A stretch of DNA of 64,000 nt from Melieria omissa (Eukaryota > Arthropoda > Insecta > Diptera > Ulidiidae). The DNA is taken from positions 89,269,648 to 89,333,647 of the forward strand of contig OZ020267.1 in assembly GCA_963971225.1 (NCBI GenBank), in the 5' to 3' direction. The position numbers and the translations under genes were made by a program. The notes under the pieces were generated by a model. That model saw nothing but the letters and a program-made list of their open reading frames with translations. It made no database searches and was not told the origin of the DNA. The stretch's first letter is position 1. Each line of letters opens with the position of its first letter. This document shows, one piece after another, positions 1 through 11,556 of this stretch.

Positions 1-2740
1 TGCCCTGAGAGTAGGAGGACCAGGAAGAAATCCACACCGTGGTGGAACTCCACCCTGGCGAAACTCAGAACAGACACGCGGAGGCTCTTTAATAGGGAAA
101 AGCGAACAGGTGACTGGCAGAAATACACTGCCGCTCTCACTAAGTACACAAAGGAAGTACGGAAAGCGAAAAGGGCTAGTTTCCAATTGTTTTGCGAAGA
201 AATTTCTTCCACCCCCCAGGCAGCAAGGCTGCACAAAGCGCTAGCGACGGGTGCAACGGAAAATAAGATGGCTCTAAAATTGCCGGATGGTAGTTACACG
301 CGCAGTGAAGAGCAAAGGGCTCTCGCTCTTCTAGGTGCACATTTCCCTGGGGCAATCCCCCAGGACGCACCTGCTGTATGTACCATCTACCGTCCAAATA
401 GAAGGGACTGGGAGCTGGCACATAAGGTCATCTCTCGGAATAAGATTGATTGGGCATTGAACACCTTTCAACCCTTCAAATCGCCAGGCCAGGACGGGAT
501 CTTTCCTGTCTTTCTACAAAAAGGCAAGGGGGGCCTACTCAGGCATCTCACTGGCATAATGAGAAGCTGTCTAGCAACAGGGTACATACCCGCCAGTTGG
601 AGAAGTGCCCGGGTAGTTTTTATACCAAAAATAGGTAAAAAGGACTATACGGAGCCGAAGTCCTTTAGGCCAATCAGTCTGACATCCTTCTTCATGAAGA
701 CCATGGAGAAGGTGTTAGATCAGTATATCAGAACCGTGGCGCTCAAGAGAACACCTCTGCACGCAAAACAACATGCGTATAGGGCAGGCAGATCGACAGA
801 GACTGCCCTATTTCAGCTCACGAGTTCAATACAAGAAGCTCTTAAAAGCAAGGAGATTACCCTGTGCGCTTTTCTGGATATCGAAGGAGCCTTCGATAAC
901 ACCTCGCATGAGGCGATAGAAAGAGCGCTCAGCAGGAGAGGAGTGGAAGCCCCACTAAGCCGCTGGATAAGAGCCATGCTCTCCATCAGATCGGCCATTA
1001 CGAAGGTGGGCACCACCACCAGGAGCGTGCTGGCGAAAAGAGGATGTCCGCAGGGCGGGGTATTATCACCGCTGCTGTGGAGTCTGGTAGTGGACGAGCT
1101 CCTCGAACTAATGACAAGCAATGTCAAGGTTATGCCGACGACATTGTCATTATCGCTAGAGGAAGGTTTGAAGACACTCTCTGTGATATAATCCAGAAAG
1201 GCTTAAAAATAACCCAAGAATGGTGTGCCCGGGTAGACCTGCGAATAAACCCGGACAAAACCACCATAGTACCTTTTACATGGAAAAGAAAGCTGCCACA
1301 TATGCGGACAATACGCTTGCTCGGGAAAATCATAGCCTATAAACCAGAGGTGAAGTACCTAGGTGTAACACTAGATTCGAAGTTACTCTGGAACAAGCAT
1401 GCGGAGGCAGTTATCAGTAAAGCAACAAAGGCGGTCATGGTATGTAGATCCTTGGCAGGCAAAACTTGGGGATGTAACCCGAGCATACTGAAATGGATGT
1501 ATACCATGATTGTGAGGCCAGTACTCACATATGCAGCAGTGGCATGGGCCCCGAGAGCCACACTCACAACTGTGAGGAAAAAACTCGACAAGGTCCAGCG
1601 ACTTGCGTGCACGTGCATCACAGGTGCTATGAGAACCTGTCCCACGGTGGCACTGGAGGTGATACTTAACATATCGCCATTGCACGTAGCAATTGAGATG
1701 GCGGCCAAGCGTACTATCCTTGGACTGGCCAGAACTAGTAAAGGGGGGATCACATCCTTAGGCACAGAGACTTAGATGTGCTATCCACTAGTAACCCTTA
1801 TGTTTTGTATCCGATGGATACAATAACAAGAACATATAACTACGAAAAATACTTCGGAGTTTATATAAGCAATAAAACAGACTGGGCCTGGGAAGACCAC
1901 CAGATCCATTTTAGACCACACACAATTAAGTGGTTTACAGATGGCTCGAAAACGCACGAGGGAACAGGGGCAGGGGTGTTTGGACCTCGCCTCAAGCACT
2001 ATGAGCCCATGCGGAAAACACCCAGCATATTCCAGGCGGAACTATATGCTATCAGGCTCTGTGTGCAGTTCAATCTCGTCATCATCGTCATCTGTTCCGA
2101 CAGCCAAGCAGCCATCAAAGCACTAATCTCATATGAGATAACCTCAGGGTTAGTGCTGGAATGCATCGAGGCATTGAATGCACTGGGCAGGTGTAACCAG
2201 GTAAAGATCCTCTGGGTTCCAGGACACAGAGGTATCGGAGGAAACGAGGAAGCGGACAGCCTCGCTAGAACCGCGGCAGCCACGCCCCCCCCTGGTCCTG
2301 AACCCTTCATTAGGCTGGGCAAAAGCGCCATAACGGAGTCACTGAGACTTGAGGAAAGAACCAGGAAAACAGAACACTGGGCTAGCGCCCCCGGTCTCAG
2401 GCAATCGAAAATCTTCATCAAAGATTATAACCCCAAATGGAGTGAAGAATGCCTCAAACTAAGGAGAAACCAGCTTAGATAGGTAACAGGTCTGATAACT
2501 GGGCACTGCAGATTGAGGAAACACATGCATACAATCGGGATAGAACAGGTAAGCGTCTGTAGACTCTGCGAAACAGCAGAGGAGACTCCCGAACACATCA
2601 TATTGCACTGTAATGCGGCTTGTCGCAGCAGGTTACGTTACCTGGGCCAGTTTTGGCTTGCAGAAGAGGACGTCAAGCACCTAAACCCCCGCGAGTTACT
2701 AAGTTTCATTAGGGTGGTAGGTTTAGGGGATGTGCTCTAA
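1..2740 (+). pseudogene. LOA-clade LINE ORF2, 5' end outside window, frameshifted
   Basis: Reverse transcriptase-RNase H polyprotein of a non-LTR retrotransposon, which copies its own RNA at a nicked target. The reading is already open at base 1 (conserved WWN motif near 36-46), so the endonuclease part lies upstream of the window. The RT core shows FLDIEGAFDN near 871-900, GCPQGGVLSPLLW near 1045-1080 and YADD at 1131-1142. RNase H follows with FTDGSK near 1933, SDSQAA near 2096 and WVPGHRG near 2213, then a C-terminal Cys/His cluster near 2560-2613. RNase H together with the FLDIEGAFDN style points to the LOA clade rather than R1 or jockey. The frame changes near 1125-1130, again near 1755-1775, and an in-frame TAG stands at 2480-2482, so this copy is dead. 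The 3' end (2741-2814) closes with short ttcta repeats, as expected of a LINE tail. Confidence 0.85.
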
Positions 2741-2814
2741 CAATTGTAGGGGGCACAATAGATCAATCCTGGTCTCAGTGCAACATACCCCCTTATCAAT
2801 TCTATTCTATTCTA

Positions 2815-3930
2815 AGCTAGAGAAACTACAAAGACTAGCGAATACCTGCATAACAGGATGTCTCAGAACCACTCCAACTGCAGCTCTCAATGTTATATTG
2901 GGAATGCTACTGCTGGAACTTAATGTGCAGATGGCAGCAACCAATAGCACACACAGGCTGATGCATAATGGATTCATACCAAGGGATGCACAGGCAATCG
3001 GCCACCGATCTCTGCTGAGGGACAGGAGGCGGGATGGAGGCTTTTGGATGCCTCTGGACCAGATGCCTCAGAAGCACCTCTTCAGAAAAAGTTACGCAAC
3101 GTACATACCTCACGGGCTGGACTGGGCTGATAAAAAGATCAGTCTCACGTGTGATGACATTGTCTGGTACACCGATGGTTCCAAGACAGAAGAAGGAACA
3201 GCGGCAGGAATATTTAGCTCCGGTTTCCAGTCTTGGGGATAAAGCCTCGATCTTTCAGGCTGAGTTCTTCGCCATAAATATGTGTGCCAGGAAATTATTA
3301 ACACTCAATGTTAGAAGGAAAAGGATAATCATAATGTCAGACAGCCAGGCGGCAATCAAGGCCCTGGGCTCGATGACATTTGACTCCAAACTGGTCTGGG
3401 AGCAAATATTTCTCCAGGATCTCTCAAGGGAAAACCAAGTGATAGTACACTGGATCCCTGCGCACTGTGGGCACGATGGTAATGAGGAAGCGGACAGATT
3501 GGCAAAGGATGGGGCATACAGACATTGTGTTAAACAGGAATTCATTAATAGAGCAAACCACAAATGGTCGAAAACAATGAGGCAACGATGCCCCAAGCTT
3601 TTCTTTCCAGCCTACTCGGAAAGGAAATCCAGGTACCTAATTGACCTAAGCAGAAAGGAGCTCAAGGTCATGACGGGGATGCTAAGTGGACACTGTCTGC
3701 TAAATATGCATAGGGCGTCTGGGACTAACGGACAGCGAGCTTTGCAGATTTTGTATGGAAGAGGAAGAGACTTCTGTACATATTATAACTGAATGCCCTG
3801 CCCTAATACACGCAAGAAAGCGAAGATTAGGGAAGGAGGTAATACAGACGAGAGATTTGTCTGAAATGAATCTAAGGAAACTAAAGGAGTTCCTAGATAA
3901 CATTGGAGGAACGAACTCATCCAGTGACGT
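2815..3930 (+). pseudogene. Second LOA-type LINE ORF2 remnant, 5'-truncated
   Basis: Starts directly after the tail of the previous element, in the region following the RT core, so the RT catalytic part is missing. The translation shows WYTDGSK near 3165, QAEFFAI near 3255, SDSQAAIKAL near 3335 and WIPAHCGHDGNEEAD near 3450, which are the acidic and His positions of RNase H. A C-terminal segment with a Cys/His cluster follows (3755-3930). Reading continues only by switching frame near 3230 and again near 3755. The protein differs throughout from the one at 1-2740, so this is another family or a much older copy, not a tandem duplicate. The 3' boundary is approximate. Confidence 0.75.
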
Positions 3931-3956
3931 AGAGGGACTTCACTACTTGGACGCAG

Positions 3957-4121
3957 TGTCTCGGGCAGGTGTCGATCGATTGTTAAGCGCGCTGTATGGC
4001 AAGTTGCACTGTCTTGTTGGAACCAAATATCGTTGATGTGTGGAAGCGTTGTTTTGGCGTTAAACGATTTACGATGATCTCGCAAACCTGATTGAACAAA
4101 AATGTCAGCACAGTTTGACAT
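3957..4121 (-). pseudogene. Tc1/mariner transposase fragment
   Basis: Read on the minus strand, about 35 codons around 3960-4060 give the motif IWFQQDSATCHTAR, typical of the region around the second catalytic Asp of Tc1/mariner (DDE/D) transposases. The sequence on either side does not continue as transposase, so this is a short relic wedged between the LOA piece and another mariner scrap. Confidence 0.6.
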
Positions 4122-4192
4122 TCTCAGCTGTCAAACCATGGTTATCGATGTAAATAGTTCTCACGCAGCTAAAAACCCCCTTTAGTTCAGCT

Positions 4193-4440
4193 AAAAATGG
4201 CATCAGAAGAGGATGTGCGCAAAATTATCTTGCACAAATAAAAACCCGCAGTTAAGTGCACATGAAATCGTGAAAAATGTTCATGTGCACCATTCAACGG
4301 TATCGAGGGTTTCCAAACGCTACAAAGAACATTTGACAAAAAAAGTAGTAGCGGCGGTGAGCATGGGCCACTTTGCCGAAAATCCAACAGTTCCCGCGAG
4401 AAGTGGCCAAAAATGTGCATAGGTGACACTCATTTGTACA
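4193..4440 (+). pseudogene. Tc1/mariner transposase N-terminal helix-turn-helix relic
   Basis: Plus-strand translation (4213-4420) contains NPQLSAHEIVKN followed by HHSTVSRVSKRYKEHL, which reads as the first DNA-binding helix-turn-helix of a Tc1/mariner transposase. The frame is broken near 4240 and again before the catalytic domain. It runs opposite to the fragment at 3957-4121 and shares no overlap with it, so a common origin cannot be claimed. The AT-rich stretch 4441-4511 holds nothing recognisable. Confidence 0.5.
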
Positions 4441-4549
4441 AAAAGTGAAGAAGATGACTTTTATATTGCGACTTAAACAATAAAAGTCATTGAATGCATT
4501 TAATTAATTTAAAAGCAATTATGCGCTCCTTGTTAATTTTTTTTACTTA

Positions 4550-4842
4550 ATTAATAATAATAATAATTAATTGATTGGCACGACAGCCGGCTTACGCGAG
4601 ACTAAGGCCTAGCTTCCCGCAGCCACCCGTGTTGTGCGTGTGAATTTGTGCGCGGGTGGAAGGGACCTACAGTTTTATGCCGGTTCCGAACGGCAGGTTG
4701 GGAACTTTTTCATAAGCAATTTTTACTCTCAGAGGTTTGCCATTTCCAGCTGAGAGGACAGCCACCGAAAGAGAAAACGAGTTTTCCCGTTTTTTTTTAG
4801 GTGTTATTACAGGCAGTATTTGAACCTGGGTCGCTGCCTTCG
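4550..4842 (-). mobile_element. tRNA-derived SINE, head-truncated
   Basis: Minus-orientation copy of the SINE seen complete at 44771-45114. The 3' tail (TTA/TAA repeats) lies at the left and the box-B-like GTATTTGAAC near 4820 at the right. The tRNA-like head with box A is missing because the sequence switches to integrase code after ccttcg at 4842. The same break occurs at 25614; the copy at 38103-38435 continues into an intact head. Confidence 0.75.
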
Positions 4843-5600
4843 ATGCAATGCGATTTAACAAAATTTGTTATTGCACACCCGATGGAAACCAAGGACGCAC
4901 GAACGACAGCAAAAACTCTTGTAGAACATTCTTCATTCTCAAGTACGGTGGTTTTAAAACGTTGAAATCCGACCGAGGCACTGAGTTCACAAATGAGCTA
5001 ATGCACAACATATGCCAATTACTTGACGTGCAACAAATTTTTTCAACACCCTACCATCATCAAACAATCGGTTCACTCGAACGTAACCACAGAACACTGC
5101 ATGAATACTTACTAGCATTTACAACCGAACATGAATGGGACAAATGGGTAAAATACTACACTTTCACGTATAATACGACACCACATGTCGAAACACTGTA
5201 CTCACCGTACGAGTTAGTTTTCGGCAAATTACCGTCACTACCATGTGACAAAATATACAAAAACAAAGCTATTTATGACATTGACAATTACGCCAACGAA
5301 ATAAAAGTTAGGCTACAGACATCTATAAACAAGGCTAGGAATATCATAGAATTGGCTAAAGATAAGAGAAAGATAAATTATAATAAGAATGTCAACAACA
5401 TACCATTAAAAATAGGAGATTTAGTTTTTGTTAAGTTAGAAACAAATAAGAAATTACAAAGTCCCTACCATGGACCATACAAGATTGTAGATAGAAATGG
5501 AGTAAACTCCACAATAGAAATAAATGGTAAACATAAGATATTACATAACAATAACCTTAAGAAATTTCTAGGAAATAATGATATCGCAACTATCAAATAA
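4843..5600 (+). pseudogene. Ty3/gypsy (412/mdg1-like) integrase C-terminal fragment
   Basis: Encodes the second half of an LTR-retrotransposon integrase, the enzyme that inserts cDNA into the genome. The translation shows SDRGTEF near 4968 (second catalytic Asp), then SLERNHRTLHEY near 5073-5108 with the catalytic Glu, and a C-terminal domain with GDLVFVKLE and a SPYHGPYKIV motif, ending in a TAA at 5598-5600. The first part reads in another frame up to about 4925, so there is a frameshift, shared with the copy at 25615-26372. Gag, protease, RT and the 5' LTR are absent. The style of the C-terminal domain resembles 412/mdg1 elements; I infer that lineage. Confidence 0.75.
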
Positions 5601-5882
5601 AATTGTACAAAAAGCAAACACAAAATATACTTATTGCACTAAGAATTGAAATTAGCCTATAAAAACTAAACATAGACATTATCTTACCCAACAAAAATAG
5701 AATATATTTTAAGAACACATACAATCACCACTAGAACAATCAAACTCATTTTATAAGATAGATATCCCATTGTAAATCTATTTGATAATAAGCCCCATCA
5801 TATTGTAAAGCAATTCCAATGCCCCCCCCCCCGAGATTCTAAGAATTATTCCAAGGAATAATTCTTCGCTTAAGGGTAAGGG

Positions 5883-6393
5883 TGTAGTGGTACCGCGTGA
5901 CCACTTATGCCAACAGTATAGCGCACAAGCCAATCGACAAGACCAACGTACATCAATCGGTGCGCGCGCCACTTTGTTTACATTTGCAAGTGTCAAGTGT
6001 CGCATGCACAAGAACGCCGGCGTCACTCAAGTGGCCTGCACTTGCACAAGCGACACATGTCACAACACATGTGGGCACTTGCACCGATTGCGCATTGCAA
6101 TACGACCCGACCTACCGCAGGTCGACGCAGAGCGTTGGCCCACTTAGGGAAAGTGCTGCGTCGTCAGAGTTGACCCGCGCTGTGATTGGCTCGATGCAAA
6201 TCGACTGGAAATGGAAGGAGGAGCACTGGAATTGCCCCTCCGCACAATCGTTGTACATTTTAGTATATAAGACCTTGTCTTGCAAAAATAAAATCAGCTT
6301 TATGACAGAAGGCAAACCGCTCGTTTCCTTTTCATTATCGCTCACCACATGGGCTCCTAAGCCATCCTCCGTTTGGCGCGACCCGCCTTTACA
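5883..6393 (+). mobile_element. 3' LTR of the 412-like element
   Basis: A purine-rich tract (5872-5882) precedes TGTAGTGG, and the segment ends ...CTTTACA, giving the usual TG...CA termini over 511 bp. It holds a TATA-like TATATAA at 6264-6270 and AATAAA at 6287-6292. The same 511-bp segment is present at 26660-27170. The right end is inferred; an end before TGGCGCGACC (6374) is an alternative if that is a primer-binding site. Between 5601 and 5871 lies AT-rich 3' non-coding sequence with an 11-base C run. Confidence 0.6.
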
Positions 6394-6399
6394 ATAGGT

Positions 6400-7608
6400 C
6401 ACCCCGAACGACTGACATCCAAACACTGACTTTTTCCACCACACCAGGGCCTCTTCCACTTGGTCCTTTCACCGGAGACACGGCCTCCCTCTTCGCCGTC
6501 GACCTCCAACTATCGCATCGAATACCTTTTTCGCCGGAGCTTCGTCGTCCATGCGGCAGACATGACCGAGCCAGCGTAGCCGCTGGATGTTAATTCGCTG
6601 CGCTACGTCCATGTCCTTATACAGCTCATACAGCTCGTTATTGGTTCGTATGCGATAGTCGTCACCAACCCGAACAGGGCCGAAGATTTTGCGAAGCACC
6701 TTCCTCTCGAACACTCCAAGGGCCGCTATGTCGTTTCGTGTCATTGTCCATGCTTCAGCGCCATAGAGGAGCACGGGCAAGATAAGCGTCCTATAGAGTG
6801 AAAGTTTTGTCGGTCGAGAGAGGTCTCTACTTCTCAATTGCCTACCGAGACCGTAGTAGCACCTGTTGGCAAGAGTTATCCTTCGCTTTATCTCCAGACT
6901 GACATCATTGCTGCTGTTGATGGCGGTGCCAAGGTAGACGTATTCCTTGACAACTTCAAAAGCATACCTGTCGGCCTGGACGTGAGACCCTAGCCGCTGC
7001 GAGTCCCTGCGTGTAGACAGCATATACTTCGTCTTGCGCTCATTTACCACCAGACCCATTTTGGCAGATTCTCTTTCGATCGCCGCAAAGGCAGCGGTGA
7101 CATCTCGCTTGTTACGTCCGATGACATTAATATCATCAGCGTAAGCAAGGAGCTGGACACTTTTGTTGAAAATTGTGCCATTACGATGTACACCGGCCTT
7201 GCGCAGAACACTCTCCATGGTGAAGTTGAAGAGGTCGCAGGACAAAGGATCGCCCTGTCTGAAACCTCGAACGGTATCAAAGGGGTCGGAGAGGTCACTT
7301 CCAACCTTGACGGAGCTGCGCGTATTGCTCAACGTCGCTCTGCAAAGTCTAACGAGCTTTGCAGGGATACCAAGTTCAGACAAAGCGGCATATAAGCGAT
7401 CCCTTATCGGGCTATCGAATGCTGCCTTGTAATGGTGGATGATGGTGGACTTACCAGGTCTAAAGCTGCACTGATAAGGTCCAATCAGCGCCTTGGCGAG
7501 TGGCTTTAGTCTTTCACATAATACGCTCGTCAGGACCTTGTATGCAATGGGATAACATGGGTAACAAGCACGTGCTATCGTTAAATTGGGGTTTTCCACT
7601 TTCTTCAT
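6400..7608 (-). pseudogene. RTE-like non-LTR reverse transcriptase fragment, copy 1
   Basis: Minus-strand RT. Order from 7608 downward: a PIAYKVL segment, FRPGKSTI, AAFDSPIRDRLY, GFRQGDPLSCDLF, LAYADDINVIG (catalytic YADD near 7130-7145), then the C-terminal RRITLANRCYYGL and RWLGHVCRM motifs familiar from arthropod RTE-like elements. Relative to the second copy at 27177-28454 a 69-bp in-frame deletion near 7433-7445 removes part of the palm. A TGA replaces a Trp codon near 6467, after which code continues to about 6412. There is no endonuclease domain and no tail. The clade is judged from motif style; CR1-like groups are less likely. Confidence 0.75.
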
Positions 7609-8944
7609 TTCACAGCATTTGAAGAGTGTTGATTAATTCGGTTGAATTTCATTTTACTTTAGGTTGTCGAGAAGACCCAGGAGAACGACTTGATCACTTA
7701 CATTTTGAAATGCCCGTCCATCTAAAGTGTGCCGACATGCGTGAAAGCTACTGCACATGCGTGCATTGTGCTTCAAATAATTAAAATTTAATATTTTTCT
7801 ATATTCGTGTTGGTTTTTCTTCATATTTCCCCGTTTCCAGCAAATTTTCCAAGGGTGCCCAAACCGAACCAAAAAAAATTTTAGTTAAAAATGACTACTT
7901 TACAAAATTAAAAAAAAAAAAACTTTCTATTTGACGGAGTCGGTTTATTTCACTACTTGGTAGCTAAGGTCTCTATATTTCCATAGATATCCATATGTCC
8001 GATTAATATGATCTTGGTGAAAAGTTATGAGCCAAAAACAAAAACAAATTTCGGTTAGTCAACCTCTAATACACATTTTAGGTAAACATGTTTTATGCTA
8101 CGAATAAAATTAATGGAAATACATGCAAATAAAAAAGGGCCTCAGTTTTTCAACTGCAGAAGTTTCATTTTTATTAAAAGACTGGCTGCTGGTTGCTTAT
8201 GAAAAATGTGCGAAATGTTAAGGATAAATTGACAAATGACCGCATACAGAACCAGTTTGATAACGCACTTGAACGTGTGCAAAAAAAGGGGATATATCGA
8301 TCACATACGTGGGGGTTCGCACATTTTTTATGAACACAAAATTTACACAAGTCCATGTTGTGTTCAAAAGTGTGCAAATACGAACCCTATCTGTAATACT
8401 CTTCACTTTCATCCAGTGATAAAACGATAGGAAACTAAGAGCGATCGACCACAATACATACTCAATATCCACACTAATACACCGATAATATCAGACCCCA
8501 AGGTTGATTTCGGTAAACATCAGACCCCAAGGTTGTGCACGAACACAATGTTGGTTTCCCATACAAGTTCCATGGCGACGGTTGCGTTTGCTTTAAATTT
8601 TTTAGCCATAGGAAAATAAAATTTGTTTTTTTTAATTATATATGGGGAAAATGTAAACTAGTTTCTAATATATACACTAGAGAACTGCAATTGTGCATTT
8701 GAAAGCGGTTTCAATACACTCTCTCTCTTTGCACGGCACTGCGCTGCACTTGCTCAGTGCAAACAGATCGAATCAGAGGTGCAAGCGAAGAGAAGCAAAA
8801 CATGTGCGTGCATGACATATGTGAGCTGAGACTTTGTTGCATTATAACATTAGTGTGTGCGAACACACTAAAGGCAATGCACAGTAAAGGCAATGAAATT
8901 TACTGCAATGACACTGAATGCAGTGAGTTATACCAAAGAAAATA
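7609..8944. other. Unassigned spacer inside the duplicated block
   Basis: AT-rich sequence with homopolymer runs and no frame that reads like a known protein. It contains a short repeated phrase (cagaccccaaggtt at about 8491 and 8522) and ctctctct near 8720. It is repeated at 28455-31450, where a LINE interrupts it. The frames of 60-84 codons here have no recognisable motif. Confidence 0.6.
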
Positions 8945-9736
8945 AACCTACAGAATGCGCATGTCATACAAGCAAAAATTTTGTATGGCGGGTTCTAACA
9001 TTGGAGCCCGCGCTCTGCTCGCACAGATCACGTATGTGATGAGAGCGTTGCTTTACAAGCCAGAACGTAGTTTTATGTGTTGCGCTCACTGCAGTGAGTC
9101 TGCGTTAGCACTCTGCTGCGGCGTGGGATGATTGGGAGATGAAGACGATGTGCTGTTGTTGTTGTTGTTGTTGTTGCGCTGGCGAAAAGCTGAAATTGTA
9201 AAACGATTTCTATTTACTGGCTGGCTTTTGTTCCTCTTCTATTTGCTTGCACGGCGTCGCATATTGCTCCTGAACTCACTGCCGACTTTAGTGTGCGCTA
9301 AATCGTAGAAACGAAAATAAAATATGGTTGCCATGGCGACTTATATGATCGCTATAGACAAAGTTCCTAAAGAATTTATCAAAAAAGTAGACCTAATATT
9401 TGATTGCATGAAAAGGGCAATTGGATAATTACTTTAGATCGGCTTTACAATTATAAAGACGCACAAATTTATAAAGACTTTTTTTAAATTATTTGAAAGA
9501 TGTTAAATGTATAGATGATAAATGTTTTTTTTAGAACAAAAATCTGGTTTTAATCACTGATGAAATTAAGCAAAATAAATAAATTCAAATATTTCTATTT
9601 GAAACTAGTCAAGTAAACATAAGTATTTATATAAAGGATTAATTGGTTCAACCACGTCAAAAAACACTTGCAAAAAATTTAAAGTAAGGATTAACCACGT
9701 CAGAATATAAACAAATAATTCGACTTGAAACTAGTC
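8945..9736. mobile_element. Non-autonomous P-like element, left part (copy 1)
   Basis: Begins with a terminus resembling the start of the THAP-transposase element at 12491 (shared core around GAATGCGCAT, then gcaaaaattt). It carries a body matching 60593-61010 (aaagctgaaattgtaaaacg; tgcacggcgtcgcatattgc) and ends with subterminal motifs (aaccacgtca at about 9650 and 9695) that are the reverse complement of the 54-bp repeats at 12955-13163. A (TTG)n run lies near 9154-9177. The element is cut at 9737 by the LOA insertion, and its right end is not found beyond. No coding capacity is seen. Confidence 0.55.
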
Positions 9737-10104
9737 AACCTGGCTGGAAAAAATTCCTCCTCCAAACCCTCCACGTGGGTGCCGGCCGGTAATGGCTAAA
9801 CAGTTCACTTTAGTTCACTTTAGTGATAGCCAGCCAAGGGTTGAGTCTCGCTCGTGTGACCTCACTCTTCAATAGTGAAGACGCATGAGTTGTGGCTCCT
9901 TCCATAGGATCGAGGTAGGGGCCGGACCAAGGTGTAATACGACCCGTGCCGATGGTCAGCCTGGCTGGGGGCCCTCACAAATAGCCCAGTCGCGAACGGA
10001 GTATCCGGATACCTGGCGCCCTCCGGATTACATAGCCTTACCTGTGCATTGCGGATCTCTGCACAGGTGGACCACCCCTTCTCCGCCACTCGTGGGACTC
10101 AAAC

Positions 10105-11556
10105 ATGGACAAATCAACAACAAAAACTACAACAAAACAAACTAACGCATACGGAAAGACGGAACCAGAGGCCGGCCCTCTCAAAAAGCCGGGGATGGGT
10201 GAAGCACGTAAGCCAGCGCCCACCGCCAATAAGGACACATCGTTGGTTGATCAGAAGATACAATGCCAATGCTCTGTGTCCGCAAGTGTAAAAACTGACA
10301 CAAGTGCCATACCTGACCGCAGCAACACCACGGTTGCTAAAGCCGGACCTTCGTCCAGCAAAAGCAACAAACACGGTGAAGCTATGGGTGCAGAGGGCAC
10401 GCGACATATAAAGGACTCAAAAATCCGCTGTAGAGAGCGCCAGAGTGCCAAGCGCGTAATTGAACGGATACAAAGTATCCCGGAAAACCGCAGGACTCAG
10501 CGCGAAAAAGCCTCCTTCACCTGGGCTACTGCCAGGTTAGAGGAGCTCGAAAACGCCTCGAACATCGAGACCGCAGCCAAACGACAGCGATCTACAGATG
10601 AGGAGGCTCCACATGCCAAGAAAGTGCGCAGTTCACATAGAACGACAGCGTCCTACAGCGAGATCCTTAAGGATAGTCTCGCCATGGCAGTCGTTGACCG
10701 CTCTGACCCCGACGGTAGCATATCCCCTACCAACTGGAAGCTGGTGGAGGATTTCCTAGCCGATATCTTCCTGGATGTCATACAGGAGTATCCAGGCCCC
10801 GTGCCCACATACCAAATGTGTGGCTGGCATCAAGGCCATGTAAAACTGGTCGCGTGCGCAGACAAGAGGGCTCTGGATCTCTTTTGCTTGGCAATCTCCA
10901 GGACGGGAGAAATCTGGCCGGGTGCCAAACTTGAAGTGGTGCCCAGGGAATCTATTCCCAGCAGACCTAGGACTAGAGCCTGGATCCCAATGAAACCCGC
11001 GGATCCGGCAAGAGTCCTCGAGACATTACAGCTGTCCAACCCGGCACTTCCCACGCACAATTGGAAAATCGCCAAACTGGAGGAGCTCAGGGGATCTCGT
11101 TGTGCCACCATTATCGTGAACAAAGAATCCCTTGAGCACCTAGCGAATTCCAATGGTGTTGTGGCCTTCGGGTTTGGACACATAAAATTAAAAGTGTACA
11201 AGAAGGATGAGCAAACCGTGACTAACGTAAGCACCGACTCTGGCGAAAGCGGCCCACAGGGGTTACTAGCCACGACCATTTGCGGCGAAGGTGGCCTGCA
11301 GGGGCTGCCGGCCAGCACAACCAGCACACAAGAGGCGATGGACGACCAGCCATCTTCCCCTAAGCCGTTACGTCGCCTATCCCGAACAGTTTCGATCTCC
11401 TCTTCGGGATCGGATATGGCCACGGCTTTTGGGAATTTTTGGAGAGAGTCCGAGCTTCTCGAAACCGATGACGACCTTGACGCCACTGTTGTGGAAGCGA
11501 AGCTGAACGAAAAAGACCATGGTCCGAGTAGTTCAAGTAAACCTCCACCACTCTAA
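10105..11556 (+). CDS. LOA ORF1 protein (Gag-like RNA-binding), copy 1
   Basis: Intact 483-codon frame from ATG 10105 to TAA 11554-11556. ORF1 proteins of LINEs bind the element RNA and form the ribonucleoprotein. The first 150 residues are Lys/Thr/Ser-rich and basic. Residues about 215-395 form the only clearly folded part, from VEDFLADIFLDVI to FGHIKLKVYKKDE, reminiscent of the DUF4780-type domain seen in fly LOA-like elements (recognition from memory, not a search). The tail is acidic. I see no CCHC knuckle. The start codon of ORF2 lies inside this frame at 11519, giving a 38-base overlap in the +1 frame. It differs from the copy at 32610-34061 by one residue (Cys/Ser near 393). Confidence 0.8.
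   Translation: MDKSTTKTTTKQTNAYGKTEPEAGPLKKPGMGEARKPAPTANKDTSLVDQKIQCQCSVSASVKTDTSAIPDRSNTTVAKAGPSSSKSNKHGEAMGAEGTRHIKDSKIRCRERQSAKRVIERIQSIPENRRTQREKASFTWATARLEELENASNIETAAKRQRSTDEEAPHAKKVRSSHRTTASYSEILKDSLAMAVVDRSDPDGSISPTNWKLVEDFLADIFLDVIQEYPGPVPTYQMCGWHQGHVKLVACADKRALDLFCLAISRTGEIWPGAKLEVVPRESIPSRPRTRAWIPMKPADPARVLETLQLSNPALPTHNWKIAKLEELRGSRCATIIVNKESLEHLANSNGVVAFGFGHIKLKVYKKDEQTVTNVSTDSGESGPQGLLATTICGEGGLQGLPASTTSTQEAMDDQPSSPKPLRRLSRTVSISSSGSDMATAFGNFWRESELLETDDDLDATVVEAKLNEKDHGPSSSSKPPPL

Noticed and set aside
5897..6397. A 166-codon frame within the 412-like LTR, repeated at 26674-27174.
   Set aside because: It lies wholly in a non-coding LTR and has no motif; conservation reflects the duplication.
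10830..11486. A 218-codon antisense frame over LOA ORF1, repeated at 33335-33991.
   Set aside because: Present twice only because the block is duplicated; the sense frame is the LINE ORF1.
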